Positions 32,654 to 39,746 of a DNA stretch of 48,451 bases are shown one piece after another. The translations under genes were made by a program, and so were the position numbers. Origin of the DNA: a virus; the IMG/VR virus record IMGVR_UViG_3300020122_000371, positions 1 through 48,451 of that record, one strand, 5' to 3'. The notes under the pieces were generated by a model, which made no database searches, was not told the origin of the DNA, and saw only the letters and a list, made by a program, of their open reading frames with translations. Position 1 is the stretch's first letter, and each line of letters opens with the position of its first letter.

Positions 32654-33115
32654 TTACGGCAACTCCTTCACTAGTAAGTGCTGGCCACTGGTACTGATTT
32701 TAATTTCTCCGTCGTCCGTCCGCGCATTTTTCCAGCCAGCCATTTTGAAACAATAGCCCGCATTTACGCTCGCGATCTTCTTCGGATGAACGTAAGTGAA
32801 CATGCGATTCGGACCCCAGCGATCAAACGCTATTTGCTCGCACTCGAGAATTACATCGCTAGATTTTCTAGAGGATTCGTTTCTGAATATCGCGCAGTTG
32901 TAACCAGACTGATTGTCGAAACGCATATTATCCAGCGCCCAGATCCAACCGAAAAGAATCGTGCCTTCAGTATTGCGGATTACGATCTTGCGTCCGTTGT
33001 TTAGAAACTGGCGAGCTCCAACCGTGCGCCGAGAATAATGGCGATCAGCGAGCGCGGCCATTTCCGGATCGAATGGAGTGGTGACAACCAGCTCTTCACT
33101 GAAAGGTAAAAGCAT
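32654..33115 (-). CDS. Mom-like / GNAT-fold protein, 153 aa
   Basis: Conserved blocks ADRHYSRRTVGARQF (23-37), GYNCAIFRNESS (71-82) and ILECEQIAFDRWGPNRMFTY (89-108), then VNAGYCFKMAGW (117-128), match a family of phage GNAT-fold proteins related to Mu Mom, which modifies adenine in DNA. The proline/glycine-rich middle is typical. Whether this one modifies DNA is unknown. It sits next to terS, a fitting place for protection of packaged DNA. Confidence 0.55.
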   Translation of the reverse strand: MLLPFSEELVVTTPFDPEMAALADRHYSRRTVGARQFLNNGRKIVIRNTEGTILFGWIWALDNMRFDNQSGYNCAIFRNESSRKSSDVILECEQIAFDRWGPNRMFTYVHPKKIASVNAGYCFKMAGWKNARTDDGEIKISTSGQHLLVKELP

Positions 33116-33130
33116 GGGCGAGATTCTACC

Positions 33131-33307
33131 TCACTTCCCGTTGAGTCCGTTTTCGAGAATAGTGCTGATCGTCTTGGAGATTTCGCTCTTGTCAATGCTG
33201 GCCTTGGCGCGAATGCGCTTCATCAATCCCTGCGGCATGCGCACGTAGACGATCTCCGTGGCTTCCTTGCGCGGTCGTCCCACGGGGCGGGGCTTAATTG
33301 CTTTCAT
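33131..33307 (-). CDS. Second ribbon-helix-helix protein, 58 aa
   Basis: The ATG at 33307 follows GAAGAGG at nine bases. The basic N-terminus (IKPRPVGRPRKE, an AT-hook-like GRPRK) precedes TEIVYVRMPQGLMKRIRAKA and DKSEISKTISTIL, a ribbon-helix-helix pattern. Likely a DNA-binding regulator. An ATG 24 bases upstream is an alternative start. The upstream acidic gene overlaps its start by 14 bases. Confidence 0.65.
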   Translation of the reverse strand: MKAIKPRPVGRPRKEATEIVYVRMPQGLMKRIRAKASIDKSEISKTISTILENGLNGK

Positions 33308-33410
33308 CTTGTTCAGCCTCTTCGTCGTCATTGTCCTCTTCCGGTTCCTCGTCGTCTACCGCGCTGTGATAGCGGTAGGCCATATCTTCACGGGCGTCTT
33401 CATAACTCAT
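33294..33410 (-). CDS. Very acidic small protein, 38 aa
   Basis: The ATG at 33410 follows AAGGAG. After MSYEDAREDMAYRYHSAV, about twenty of the last residues are D or E. It overlaps both neighbours. Acidic small phage proteins may mimic DNA or act on host proteins; no evidence decides here. Confidence 0.6.
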   Translation of the reverse strand: MSYEDAREDMAYRYHSAVDDEEPEEDNDDEEAEQDESN

Positions 33411-33607
33411 CAGTGCTCCTTCGGCCTTTCTAGTCTTTCCCTCAATTCCTTTTTGCTGGCCGCGTCGGCCTCGTAGTCAATAAGCATTCCATGCCGGATA
33501 CAACGTGCAATCTCGCCACCAGTTCGCTTCCAAAGCAAACGCATGGACCATTCAGTAAAAATGCAACGGGTTTCCCTGCTTTCGCTACAAACGTAAAAGC
33601 GGCTCAT
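33410..33607 (-). CDS. Hypothetical small protein, 65 aa
   Basis: The start overlaps the upstream stop by ATGA. The protein has strands with cysteine (RFYVCSESRETRCIFTEW), then IARCIRHG and a charged C-terminal helix (DAASKKELRERLERPKEH). No family recognised. Confidence 0.6.
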   Translation of the reverse strand: MSRFYVCSESRETRCIFTEWSMRLLWKRTGGEIARCIRHGMLIDYEADAASKKELRERLERPKEH

Positions 33608-33843
33608 CGCGCCTCCAGTTCGTCGAGGAGCGCGTTGATGGCATCCGTTTCTGTTTCGCCAGTGCCCATCGGGCTAGTGTGCCAAATCGAGCCGGATTCG
33701 TCCTCGCCTTCGTAGCTGGCGTCATAGGTGTCGTCGTCGATGGCTTGCCAATCGAGCGAACGTACTGGAATTGGCGGGTAAACAAAGGAGGTTCTTAGGC
33801 TAATCTCTTGGCGGGTAGCTACTACGGTTAAAAGGCGAGTCAT
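33604..33843 (-). CDS. Conserved small phage protein, 79 aa
   Basis: The ATG at 33843 lies eight bases after GGGGGAA. TSFVYPPIPVRSLDWQAIDD and the C-terminal TETDAINALLDELE occur in a family of short phage proteins, usually near early genes. First gene of the leftward unit next to the control region. Function unknown. Confidence 0.68.
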   Translation of the reverse strand: MTRLLTVVATRQEISLRTSFVYPPIPVRSLDWQAIDDDTYDASYEGEDESGSIWHTSPMGTGETETDAINALLDELEAR

Positions 33844-34025
33844 ATTCACGTTCCCCCGATGTGCCTATCTTCTCACCCCTATTGAATTGTTGTCAAGTGA
33901 AATTAGGTGAATGGCGCAATATTTATTTTCGGTCGCCCTGTCGATTTCGCTTGACAACAATTATGGGTTCCCTCATACTTGGGGTGCATGTTAGGTAGCT
34001 ACAGCCAAGGAGGCTGACGCGAACC
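33844..34025. promoter_or_regulatory. Divergent control region with inverted -35 motifs
   Basis: The sequence TTGACAACAATT is present on the minus strand at 33896-33885 and on the plus strand at 33951-33962, a perfect 12-base inverted pair 54 bases apart. The rightward copy forms a promoter with CATACT at 33974-33979 (17-base spacer). The leftward copy has no clear -10 (GAGAAG or AAGATA). The AT-rich centre (AATATTTATTTTC) could help melting. Two genes diverge from here, so a shared regulator is likely. No gene is present. Confidence 0.6.
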
Positions 34026-34280
34026 ATGATCACCAAACCGCAATTCAAGAACATCACGTATCACGCACAACTTCCGGAAGACATCACAGGTTATGAATCT
34101 GGCACCTCCGGCTGGACCTTTGAAGCGGAGAAAGGCACCTGCTATGCGTACGAATGGGTGCGCGACGGCCAGTCCCTTGTAGTAGTTCCCATTTGTAATT
34201 GCGAATACACCTACAACTCTCCTGAGCAAGCCGCAGCTTCTCATGAATTACTCGATTTCGCTATTGGACATCTCTGCTGA
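34026..34280 (+). CDS. First gene of the rightward unit, 84 aa
   Basis: ATG lies twelve bases after AAGGAGG. The protein has strands around ITGYESGTSGWTFEAEK and VVVPICNCEYTYNSPEQAAA with a CxC. It is the first gene after the rightward promoter, so probably expressed early. No family recognised. Confidence 0.65.
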   Translation: MITKPQFKNITYHAQLPEDITGYESGTSGWTFEAEKGTCYAYEWVRDGQSLVVVPICNCEYTYNSPEQAAASHELLDFAIGHLC

Positions 34281-34413
34281 CCTGATGGCTGACCGCGTCT
34301 CGGGCGACATCGCTCCGGACCAAGTGGATCAGATTGATAACGCCATCGAAATCATTGCCCGGGTGCTTGCGAATGTCTGGTCCGACAATCCGGCCAAGGA
34401 AGGTGGCAAGTGA
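34243..34413 (+). CDS. Small helical protein, 56 aa
   Basis: The frame starts MNYSISLLDISADLMADRVS inside the upstream gene; the next ATG (34285) is an alternative. The rest is a helix with DNAIEIIARVLANVW. It couples to the next gene by GTGA. No Shine-Dalgarno is obvious. Function unknown. Confidence 0.5.
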   Translation: MNYSISLLDISADLMADRVSGDIAPDQVDQIDNAIEIIARVLANVWSDNPAKEGGK

Positions 34414-34634
34414 AAATTAACCGCAAAGCAGACCTTGTTTTTGAAAACCATTTCTCCCTGTTTCTCATCCGTCCGGTCAGCCCCGTAGGCGAGCGCTGGC
34501 TGGATTCCCATATCGAAGGTGACGTGCAGACGCTTGGCAATGCCATCGCCGTCGAACCGCGCTACGTTGCGGATATTTTTTCCGGTGCCACGAACGATGG
34601 ACTCAAATGCATACACGGAGGTCTGCTGCAATGA
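34410..34634 (+). CDS. Hypothetical small protein, 74 aa
   Basis: A GTG at 34410 overlaps the upstream stop. Sequence features include FENHFSLFLIRPVSPVGERW, strands, and CIHGGLLQ at the C-terminus. It overlaps the zinc-ribbon gene by ATGA. No family recognised. Confidence 0.58.
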   Translation: MKINRKADLVFENHFSLFLIRPVSPVGERWLDSHIEGDVQTLGNAIAVEPRYVADIFSGATNDGLKCIHGGLLQ

Positions 34635-34831
34635 AAATTCCAATTTCACTGGACCGGATTGCGGATGCGGCAGAGCGCTGCATGTTCAAAGAAGAAATGG
34701 TTGGTTTCTGCATCTCTTGCGGTGAAGAGATCGAACCCATCGAACCAGACGCCGAAAAAGTCCGCTGCGAATACTGCGGCGAAAAGAAAGTGTACGGCGC
34801 GGAGCAACTACTCCTGATGGTGCAACCGTGA
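34631..34831 (+). CDS. Zinc-ribbon protein, 66 aa
   Basis: Start at 34631 is set by the ATGA overlap; a longer frame adds eight basic residues. FCISCGEEIEP and VRCEYCGEKKV form a four-cysteine zinc ribbon (about 26-54) after an N-terminal helix. Such small ribbons may bind host polymerase or nucleic acid. Coupled to the next gene by GTGA. Confidence 0.65.
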   Translation: MKIPISLDRIADAAERCMFKEEMVGFCISCGEEIEPIEPDAEKVRCEYCGEKKVYGAEQLLLMVQP

Positions 34832-35046
34832 TTGACCAACGCTGCCCGTTTTGCGATTTGCCTGTAACTGGACGGAATGACATCGTTCGCGGAAATAAAC
34901 CGAAACCTGTCTCGCAGTGCCAGCATTGCAAAAATATCGTAGTTCTGAGGTGGCACGAAGAAGGACTCGTGTCGCGGTGGTATTACGAATCAAAAATTGA
35001 CCTAAGGGAGAACCTGACATGCCGAATTCCTACAAACCAGAAGTGA
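34828..35046 (+). CDS. Second small zinc-ribbon protein, 72 aa
   Basis: GTG start at 34828 overlapping the upstream stop. RCPFCDLPV (5-13) and QCQHCKNIVVLRW (30-42) give a four-cysteine ribbon. The rest is hydrophilic. The next gene starts inside its end. Confidence 0.62.
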   Translation: MIDQRCPFCDLPVTGRNDIVRGNKPKPVSQCQHCKNIVVLRWHEEGLVSRWYYESKIDLRENLTCRIPTNQK

Positions 35047-35240
35047 AAACTTCCCGCGATGATTGGACCGGGAATGCCCTGCGATTCGCGACTGAACAGG
35101 AAGCGCTCGACAATGTCCGCGACCTAATGATGCGGTGGTTCGCCGTCACCGACACCCGCGTAGTGCCCAGCGAGGATCAGCCTAATTACACTTACATCGA
35201 CGGCAAACTGGAAGCAATTACAGTAACGGAGATGCAATGA
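35019..35240 (+). CDS. Hypothetical small protein, 73 aa
   Basis: The ATG follows GGGAG. TEQEALDNVRDLMMRWFAVT is a helix typical of short phage proteins that bind nothing known. The end forms strands (YTYIDGKLEAITVTE). Overlaps its neighbours. Confidence 0.62.
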   Translation: MPNSYKPEVKTSRDDWTGNALRFATEQEALDNVRDLMMRWFAVTDTRVVPSEDQPNYTYIDGKLEAITVTEMQ

Positions 35241-35353
35241 ACTTCGGAGCCGGAACTGAACTGCTTAAAAATTTGCTGGTCGGCGTGGCGGTGATTGCGG
35301 TGATCGTAGGCTTTCTGTTCATCGTAGTCTCCAGAGCGGGACGGGAGGATTGA
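35237..35353 (+). CDS. Small single-span membrane protein, 38 aa
   Basis: ATGA overlap sets the start. The segment LLVGVAVIAVIVGFLFIVVS is a membrane helix, followed by RAGRED. It precedes the winged-helix gene. Role unknown. Confidence 0.6.
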   Translation: MNFGAGTELLKNLLVGVAVIAVIVGFLFIVVSRAGRED

Positions 35354-35354
35354 T

Positions 35355-35687
35355 TTGGAACAAGGCAAACTCTTTTCCGAATTCCCGATAGTCGATAAAT
35401 TGCAGCGTGCCACCGGAGCGACCAAGGTCCGCTTCGACGGCGCGGATTACAGTCCGAAACGCGACGATGTACGGCTATCGGGTCAACTTCTGCGGATCTT
35501 TCTTCTGATGCGGGATGGGCGATGGCGCACGTTGGAGCATATCGCTGAACATACTGGCGATCCAGCTCCATCGGTCAGCGCTCAACTGCGTCACCTGCGC
35601 AAGAAAAGATTCGGCGAGCATATTGTGAATCGCCGCCACCTAGGAAATGGACTCTACGAATATCAGGTGGTGGTCAGTGGCAAGTAA
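35355..35687 (+). CDS. Winged-helix DNA-binding protein, 110 aa
   Basis: A TTG start at 35355 lies seven bases after GGGAGG. Residues 45-95 (IFLLMRDGRWRTLEHIAEHT, then VSAQLRHLRKKRFGEHIVN) are a clear winged-helix pattern. Probable regulator or replication accessory. It overlaps the nuclease gene by 11 bases. Confidence 0.7.
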   Translation: MEQGKLFSEFPIVDKLQRATGATKVRFDGADYSPKRDDVRLSGQLLRIFLLMRDGRWRTLEHIAEHTGDPAPSVSAQLRHLRKKRFGEHIVNRRHLGNGLYEYQVVVSGK

Positions 35688-36048
35688 GCCCACGCAACGC
35701 AGTTTGCAATACCTGCGCACGAATGGCTGGCTGTGCCACATTGTCGAGCACTGGAATCAGTTCGCGCACATACGGCAGGACTGCTACGGATTTGGCGACA
35801 TTCTAGCGTGCAACCCCGACCGGAAATTGATTGCACTCGTGCAGACCACCAGCGCCGCCAATTTCAACAAACGTTTCAAAAAGGTTCTAGCGGAACCCAA
35901 GGCCGCGATCTGGCGTACCGCCGGAGGAATGATTCTAGTTCACGGGTGGGGCAAAAAGGGAGCCAGGGGCAAGCGCAAAGTTTGGACGCTTAGAGAAGTG
36001 ATTTTAACAAGTGAAGCTAGTTTAGAACGCGAGGAGAGAAAAGCATGA
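35677..36048 (+). CDS. PD-(D/E)XK-superfamily nuclease-like protein, 123 aa
   Basis: The GTG at 35677 is chosen; the longer frame reads through the upstream gene. Segments LRTNGWLCHIVEHWN, RQDCYGFGDILAC and LIALVQTT follow the family order of helix, metal-binding D and the (E/Q)xK strand. The last motif is Q-T-T in place of ExK, so activity is uncertain. Phage proteins of this size with GDILA and QVT/QAT are probably Holliday-junction or recombination nucleases. It lies two genes before RecT. Confidence 0.55.
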   Translation: MASKPTQRSLQYLRTNGWLCHIVEHWNQFAHIRQDCYGFGDILACNPDRKLIALVQTTSAANFNKRFKKVLAEPKAAIWRTAGGMILVHGWGKKGARGKRKVWTLREVILTSEASLEREERKA

Positions 36049-36701
36049 GCACCAAGAACGTTGCACTGGAAACAGAAATAATCCCGGCACTGGCATTCGC
36101 GAATCCGCTGGAGACGGCGCTCGCCGCCAATGACCAGTTCGATTCTCGGTTGCTGCCGCTGAAAGCGAAAGCCGCTGATCTGAAGGTGAAAACCAAGGAA
36201 GACTACGCAGCCATCGGCGAATTGCTTTCCGAGGTCCGCTCGATCCGCAAGAATGAAATCATTCCCTTGTGGAGTCCGTTTTCCGGCGTCATAGAACGCG
36301 TGCGCGATTACGTGCGCCAGAAGCGCCAAGCCAAGGAAAACATCTGCAACGAAATCGAAGCGATTTGCCTGCCGAAGATGAAGGCTTACGAAGTGGCGGA
36401 AGCCGCAGCGACCGCCAAGGAACAGAAGAAACATCCGGAAGGCACAGTGGCTCCGGAGATCCCCGCCGTGGCTGGATACCGCCGCAGCACCACCTATCCG
36501 ATTACCATCGACGATCCGAAACAATTGTTGCGCGACCTTCTGCGCTCTTACAAGAAGGGCGACACCAAGCGTGTGCAGTTCCTGCAGCAGTTCGTGATGC
36601 TGGACGAAAAGGCTTTGGCCACCTATGCGCGTGAAACCAAAGATCCCAAGAAATTCAACTCGGAAATTCCCGGCGTCACCTGCAAGAAGGATGGCGTGTG
36701 A
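36045..36701 (+). CDS. Recombination-region protein, 218 aa, function unknown
   Basis: Mostly charged helices, with a coiled-coil-like stretch near residues 60-110 (SEVRSIRKNEIIPLWSPF, RVRDYVRQKRQAKENI), a proline linker and a globular end. It precedes the RecT gene, where exonuclease or nuclease inhibitors are commonly found, but no motif for either is clear. ATGA overlap at its start; GTGA at its end. Confidence 0.62.
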   Translation: MSTKNVALETEIIPALAFANPLETALAANDQFDSRLLPLKAKAADLKVKTKEDYAAIGELLSEVRSIRKNEIIPLWSPFSGVIERVRDYVRQKRQAKENICNEIEAICLPKMKAYEVAEAAATAKEQKKHPEGTVAPEIPAVAGYRRSTTYPITIDDPKQLLRDLLRSYKKGDTKRVQFLQQFVMLDEKALATYARETKDPKKFNSEIPGVTCKKDGV

Positions 36702-36916
36702 GGCTCGCCGACGAGATCCGCGCCCTAGGCTACTCGGTGGATGAGTTTGTCCTGCGTGTGAACGGCGTGCTGGACATCTATCTGCCGAGTGGCAAGTGGC
36801 ACGACATGCGCACCGGAGAACGCGGCCGGAAACCCTTAAATCAGTTGATCCCGTTCATCGAATTTAAATTGCAAAATCTGAAAGGACAGTTATGCGAGCA
36901 AAAAGAAAAGCAGTGA
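36698..36916 (+). CDS. Hypothetical small protein, 72 aa
   Basis: GTG start by GTGA overlap. YSVDEFVLRVNGVLDIYLPS forms strands, and the end is a helix (FKLQNLKGQLCEQKEK). It overlaps RecT by 25 bases. No family recognised. Confidence 0.58.
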   Translation: MRLADEIRALGYSVDEFVLRVNGVLDIYLPSGKWHDMRTGERGRKPLNQLIPFIEFKLQNLKGQLCEQKEKQ

Positions 36917-38130
36917 AGACTCCCCGTGCGCAGACCGCCATCATGCGGGTTCCGGTGCCAGGTCCGCGCCCGTGGGATTTGAACGTGGAGCAGATCGACT
37001 TGTTGAAGAAGACCATCTGCAAGGGTGCCACGGACGACGAGTTGAAATTGTGCCTGGAAATTTCCCGGCGCCACAAGCTTGATCCATTCCGCGGCCAGAT
37101 CTGGTTTGTTCCGCGCAAAGATGATGGAGAAAAGAAATGGGTGGCTGTGGTAGGTATCAATGGTTTGCTGCACATTGCCGCTCGTGATCACTCCGATTTC
37201 GGCTCGATCGAGGAGCCGGAGTACGGACCCATGGCTAATTTCGACTGGGCTTACTTTGAGAAAAAAGGAACTCTCAAGGCTCCGGAGTGGGCTCGCGTGA
37301 AAGTGCTCAAGAAAGGTATGAGTACGCCGACAGTAGCCACGGTTTACTTCGAGGAAATCTATTCAAAATTTGCTATCGGAGCTTCTCCGATGGTACGGCA
37401 GATGCCCCGCCACATGCTCGGAAAGGTAGCTACCGCGCATGCGGTGCGCAAGGCATGGCCAGCGACCGACGGACTCTACATCCGCGAAGAGTTGCAGGGC
37501 CGTCCGCACTACACTCCGGAAGGCCGCCAGATCAACTATCCGGACGCTGAAGAACCCATTGCTGCACCGCTCGACGAAAACGCCGCGCACGGTCATGTCC
37601 CGGGAAGTCCGCAAGCGAAGAAAGCTGAAGAAGCTCTCCGTCGAGTGGAAGAAGCCGACGCTGCGCTGAAAGCTGAACGCGAAGCGATTCAGGCCGAGGA
37701 ACCGATAGAGGTGAAACCCACGCCGCCGCCGATCCCCGAGGAGCAGGTTGCGGAGATTTGGCCGAAAGGCGCTACACCGACCGCACAACCAGAACCAGCG
37801 AAAGAAAAGTCCGCAGATGTAGATCTTCTCCCACTGGTGGAAGGCACCATTACGCACTCCATCGCCGGCATGGCCGGAAAGATTCCGGTGCGCGACGTCA
37901 CCATGGTAGTCACCAAGAGCAAAAAGAAACCAACTTTCCGCTGCTTCGACAAGAAACTTTTTTCGTTTCTCGACGCGGGACTGGGTAAGAATTCCAAAGT
38001 GTTCGTGAAGAAGAACGGCAAGTACTGGAATCTTGTCGGTCTGTGGAAGATCGGTTTGCAGGAGTTTGAAGAGGGCCACATCCCGGTGATCTCCGTGCAC
38101 CGTGAACCCGGGGGGAGCCTCTTCAAGTGA
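36892..38130 (+). CDS. RecT-family annealing protein with C-terminal extension
   Basis: Single-strand annealing protein for recombination. AAAGGA precedes the ATG. Residues 50-85 (ELKLCLEISRRHKLDPFRGQ and IWFVPRK), VGINGLLHIAARDHSDFGSI (about 90-109), VATVYFEE and the HMLGKVATAHAVRKAWP helix (about 182-199) are typical of the RecT/Bet fold. After 210 the protein continues with a helical and proline-rich linker (to about 310) and an unusual domain with SIAGMAGKIPV and FRCFDKKLFSFL (about 320-400) that could be an OB-like fold. RecT proteins normally end near 270. Confidence 0.78.
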   Translation: MRAKRKAVKTPRAQTAIMRVPVPGPRPWDLNVEQIDLLKKTICKGATDDELKLCLEISRRHKLDPFRGQIWFVPRKDDGEKKWVAVVGINGLLHIAARDHSDFGSIEEPEYGPMANFDWAYFEKKGTLKAPEWARVKVLKKGMSTPTVATVYFEEIYSKFAIGASPMVRQMPRHMLGKVATAHAVRKAWPATDGLYIREELQGRPHYTPEGRQINYPDAEEPIAAPLDENAAHGHVPGSPQAKKAEEALRRVEEADAALKAEREAIQAEEPIEVKPTPPPIPEEQVAEIWPKGATPTAQPEPAKEKSADVDLLPLVEGTITHSIAGMAGKIPVRDVTMVVTKSKKKPTFRCFDKKLFSFLDAGLGKNSKVFVKKNGKYWNLVGLWKIGLQEFEEGHIPVISVHREPGGSLFK

Positions 38131-38294
38131 TTGTCCTAACAACTTACGGATTACATGAGTTGCAAGAAGCTTTAGATGAAGCGAAACCGTGCCCAAAACA
38201 CGGGAAAGAAGCTTTAGTTGTCTGTCCTTACTGCAAGAGGACAGCTTGCTACTTATGCCGTCCGATGTTTTGCCAATGCGAGAATGACGAATGA
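38127..38294 (+). CDS. Small zinc-binding protein, 55 aa
   Basis: GTG start from the GTGA overlap. After a helix (HELQEALDEAKPCPKHGKEA) it has VVCPYCKRTACYLCRP and FCQCEN, eight cysteines. Likely two zinc sites. ATGA overlap with the next gene. Confidence 0.6.
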   Translation: MIVLTTYGLHELQEALDEAKPCPKHGKEALVVCPYCKRTACYLCRPMFCQCENDE

Positions 38295-38611
38295 TCTGCA
38301 CCAAAAAGAACCACGCAGGTGGCGAACATTGCGTTACCTGCATTGAGCATCAGGTCTTCAAGCGCTTGGGCGAGCACCGCCGCGCCCGGGGCATCAAGCT
38401 TGGCAAGTTCTGCATCCTCTGCGACACGGCGGCCATCGTCAGCCTCAGCGAATTCTGGGAAGATTTTGTACGGATATTAGGCAAAGAAAAAGCAGTGGAT
38501 TTTCTCATCATCTGTATGCGACGCGGACACGAATCGTTACTTCGCGCCGTCATGGAGCGCAGTAATAGAAAAGAAAAACGGGTGAGGGTCAGTGCTCCTA
38601 GGCAAGAATAA
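38291..38611 (+). CDS. Hypothetical Cys-containing protein, 106 aa
   Basis: Cysteines at the N-terminus (ICTKKNHAGGEHCVTCIEHQ) and FCILCDTAA suggest one zinc site. The rest is helical (FVRILGKEKAVDFLIICMRR) with a basic tail. It overlaps both neighbours. Not recognised. Confidence 0.58.
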   Translation: MICTKKNHAGGEHCVTCIEHQVFKRLGEHRRARGIKLGKFCILCDTAAIVSLSEFWEDFVRILGKEKAVDFLIICMRRGHESLLRAVMERSNRKEKRVRVSAPRQE

Positions 38612-38931
38612 TGCTTTGTAATCGGCGCGACCGCAAAGCCACAAAAGCGGCAGGGTTTTCCAGCCGTAAAAGTTACGTGTCGCACGCCGGACATCAGTAT
38701 CTTTACGGAATAGTGGACCATGCCAAGCGTCGAGTCGAAGTCTGGGAGCAAGCCAACGGTATGTGCCAGATGTGCCCAGAACCACACCCAGTTCCTTTAC
38801 ATCTTGGCGAATGGCATCACGCGCAAAAGACTTACGGCGGCCGACGGTGCGACGGGCTGTGCTGCGCGAAATGGAGTTGTGAAAAAGGTCACCCTAAGAT
38901 GAGGCTGAAATGGACACCGCTAGCAACGTAA
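38611..38931 (+). CDS. HNH-like nuclease, possibly degenerate, 106 aa
   Basis: The stop of the upstream gene and this ATG share a base (TAATG). CQMCPEP, then GEWHHAQKTYGGRRCDGLC and CEKGH resemble the Cys-His order of HNH nucleases (HH, N/H, C..C/H). Some ligands are unusual, so activity is uncertain. In phages HNH proteins nick DNA near replication or packaging sites. Confidence is limited. Confidence 0.5.
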   Translation: MLCNRRDRKATKAAGFSSRKSYVSHAGHQYLYGIVDHAKRRVEVWEQANGMCQMCPEPHPVPLHLGEWHHAQKTYGGRRCDGLCCAKWSCEKGHPKMRLKWTPLAT

Positions 38932-39152
38932 AAAATTTCCTACAAGGCTGGCGCGACACGCTGGCACCGGACGAGGATTCATTCCCCACCATGGAGCAAC
39001 TCATGGACTGCCCGTGGGGTTACAGACCATCTCGCGGTCGAATCGAGGAAGAGTTGATCCGGCTTGTCGACGAAGGATTCATAGGTATGGATGGGTTCCG
39101 TTACTGCTGGCCGCAGACCGCGAGACAAAACTGGCGAGTGTGCCACCAATGA
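38910..39152 (+). CDS. Hypothetical small protein, 80 aa
   Basis: GAGG precedes the ATG. DEDSFPTMEQLMDCPWGYRP and IEEELIRLVDEGFIGMDGFR look like a winged-helix-type end with small helices and a turn. It overlaps the HNH-like gene by 22 bases. Not recognised. Confidence 0.58.
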   Translation: MDTASNVKNFLQGWRDTLAPDEDSFPTMEQLMDCPWGYRPSRGRIEEELIRLVDEGFIGMDGFRYCWPQTARQNWRVCHQ

Positions 39153-39352
39153 AATCCCAGAGTAGGAAATACCTAGACGACGTCAGGGCCGAGCAGTTGG
39201 CGGACGCCATCGCGGACGAAAAGAAACCCAGAATGTGCAACCGCCATCCGGAACCTGTTTTTTACGATGAGCTCCGGTGCCCGTGCTGCGCACTGACTTC
39301 TGAAATCGGGCTGAGAAATTTACTTGACGACGGCAAGGAAAACTTGCTATGA
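39149..39352 (+). CDS. Small zinc-knuckle protein, 67 aa
   Basis: Start from the ATGA overlap. It carries MCNRHPEPVFYDELRCPCCA, four cysteines with a histidine, after a helix (YLDDVRAEQLADAIADEKK). The C-terminus is charged. Function unknown. Confidence 0.6.
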   Translation: MKSQSRKYLDDVRAEQLADAIADEKKPRMCNRHPEPVFYDELRCPCCALTSEIGLRNLLDDGKENLL

Positions 39353-39714
39353 GTGGACAACGAATTCGTGGGGTTGGGCTGTTGGTAGTTTGTCTTCGCC
39401 GATACGCTCCAACACTCAACCCTTCTTATTCGAGAAAGCGTATCGGCGAAAATGCGGTCTACATTTCCCCTACAACTTTCGGCCTCCAAATCGAACGCGA
39501 CTTTTGCGCCAGCGTGCGAGGTTGCTCCACATGGCATCCCGGTGAAACCAATGCTCTCGCGAATAGCGAGTTCCCCACGCAACGGGCGAGTAGTTTATCT
39601 CGCAGGAGCGAAGTTGCTCCTTACGGCTACGTCGTGGTCCTTTTCTCAAACCTTAGAAAAGCGTTGGGTATAAGCGTCACTACCGGAGGGTTGGGGATGA
39701 CTTTTAAGATTTGA
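39349..39714 (+). CDS. Doubtful ORF in a hairpin-rich stretch, 121 aa
   Basis: An ATGA overlap at the start and a TTGA overlap at the end favour a gene. The protein is atypical, though: its centre is S- and R-rich with several cysteines, and two other frames are also open for 70 codons. The DNA holds a 14-base inverted repeat and several small hairpins. A structured RNA, or a foreign repeat, could be the real content. Treat as uncertain. Confidence 0.35.
   Translation: MSGQRIRGVGLLVVCLRRYAPTLNPSYSRKRIGENAVYISPTTFGLQIERDFCASVRGCSTWHPGETNALANSEFPTQRASSLSRRSEVAPYGYVVVLFSNLRKALGISVTTGGLGMTFKI
39395..39450. repeat. Perfect 14-bp inverted repeat
   Basis: TTCGCCGATACGCT at 39395-39408 pairs with AGCGTATCGGCGAA at 39437-39450, with a 28-base loop. 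No U-tract follows, so it is not an intrinsic terminator. A recombination or protein-binding site, or RNA structure, is possible. Confidence 0.6.
39556..39621. repeat. Cluster of three adjacent hairpins
   Basis: CTCGC-GCGAG (39556-39570), GCGAG-CTCGC (39586-39603) and AGGAGC-GCTCCT (39604-39621) follow one another. The last two touch, which suggests a folded RNA. The region 39353-39710 has no confident gene. Confidence 0.45.
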
Positions 39715-39746
39715 GAAGGGAAGCCGTGTGCCGAGAGGAAGAAAAA

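Noticed and set aside
37363-38343. Leftward frame of 326 codons
   Set aside because: Antisense to the RecT-like gene, F/R/L-rich without any motif.
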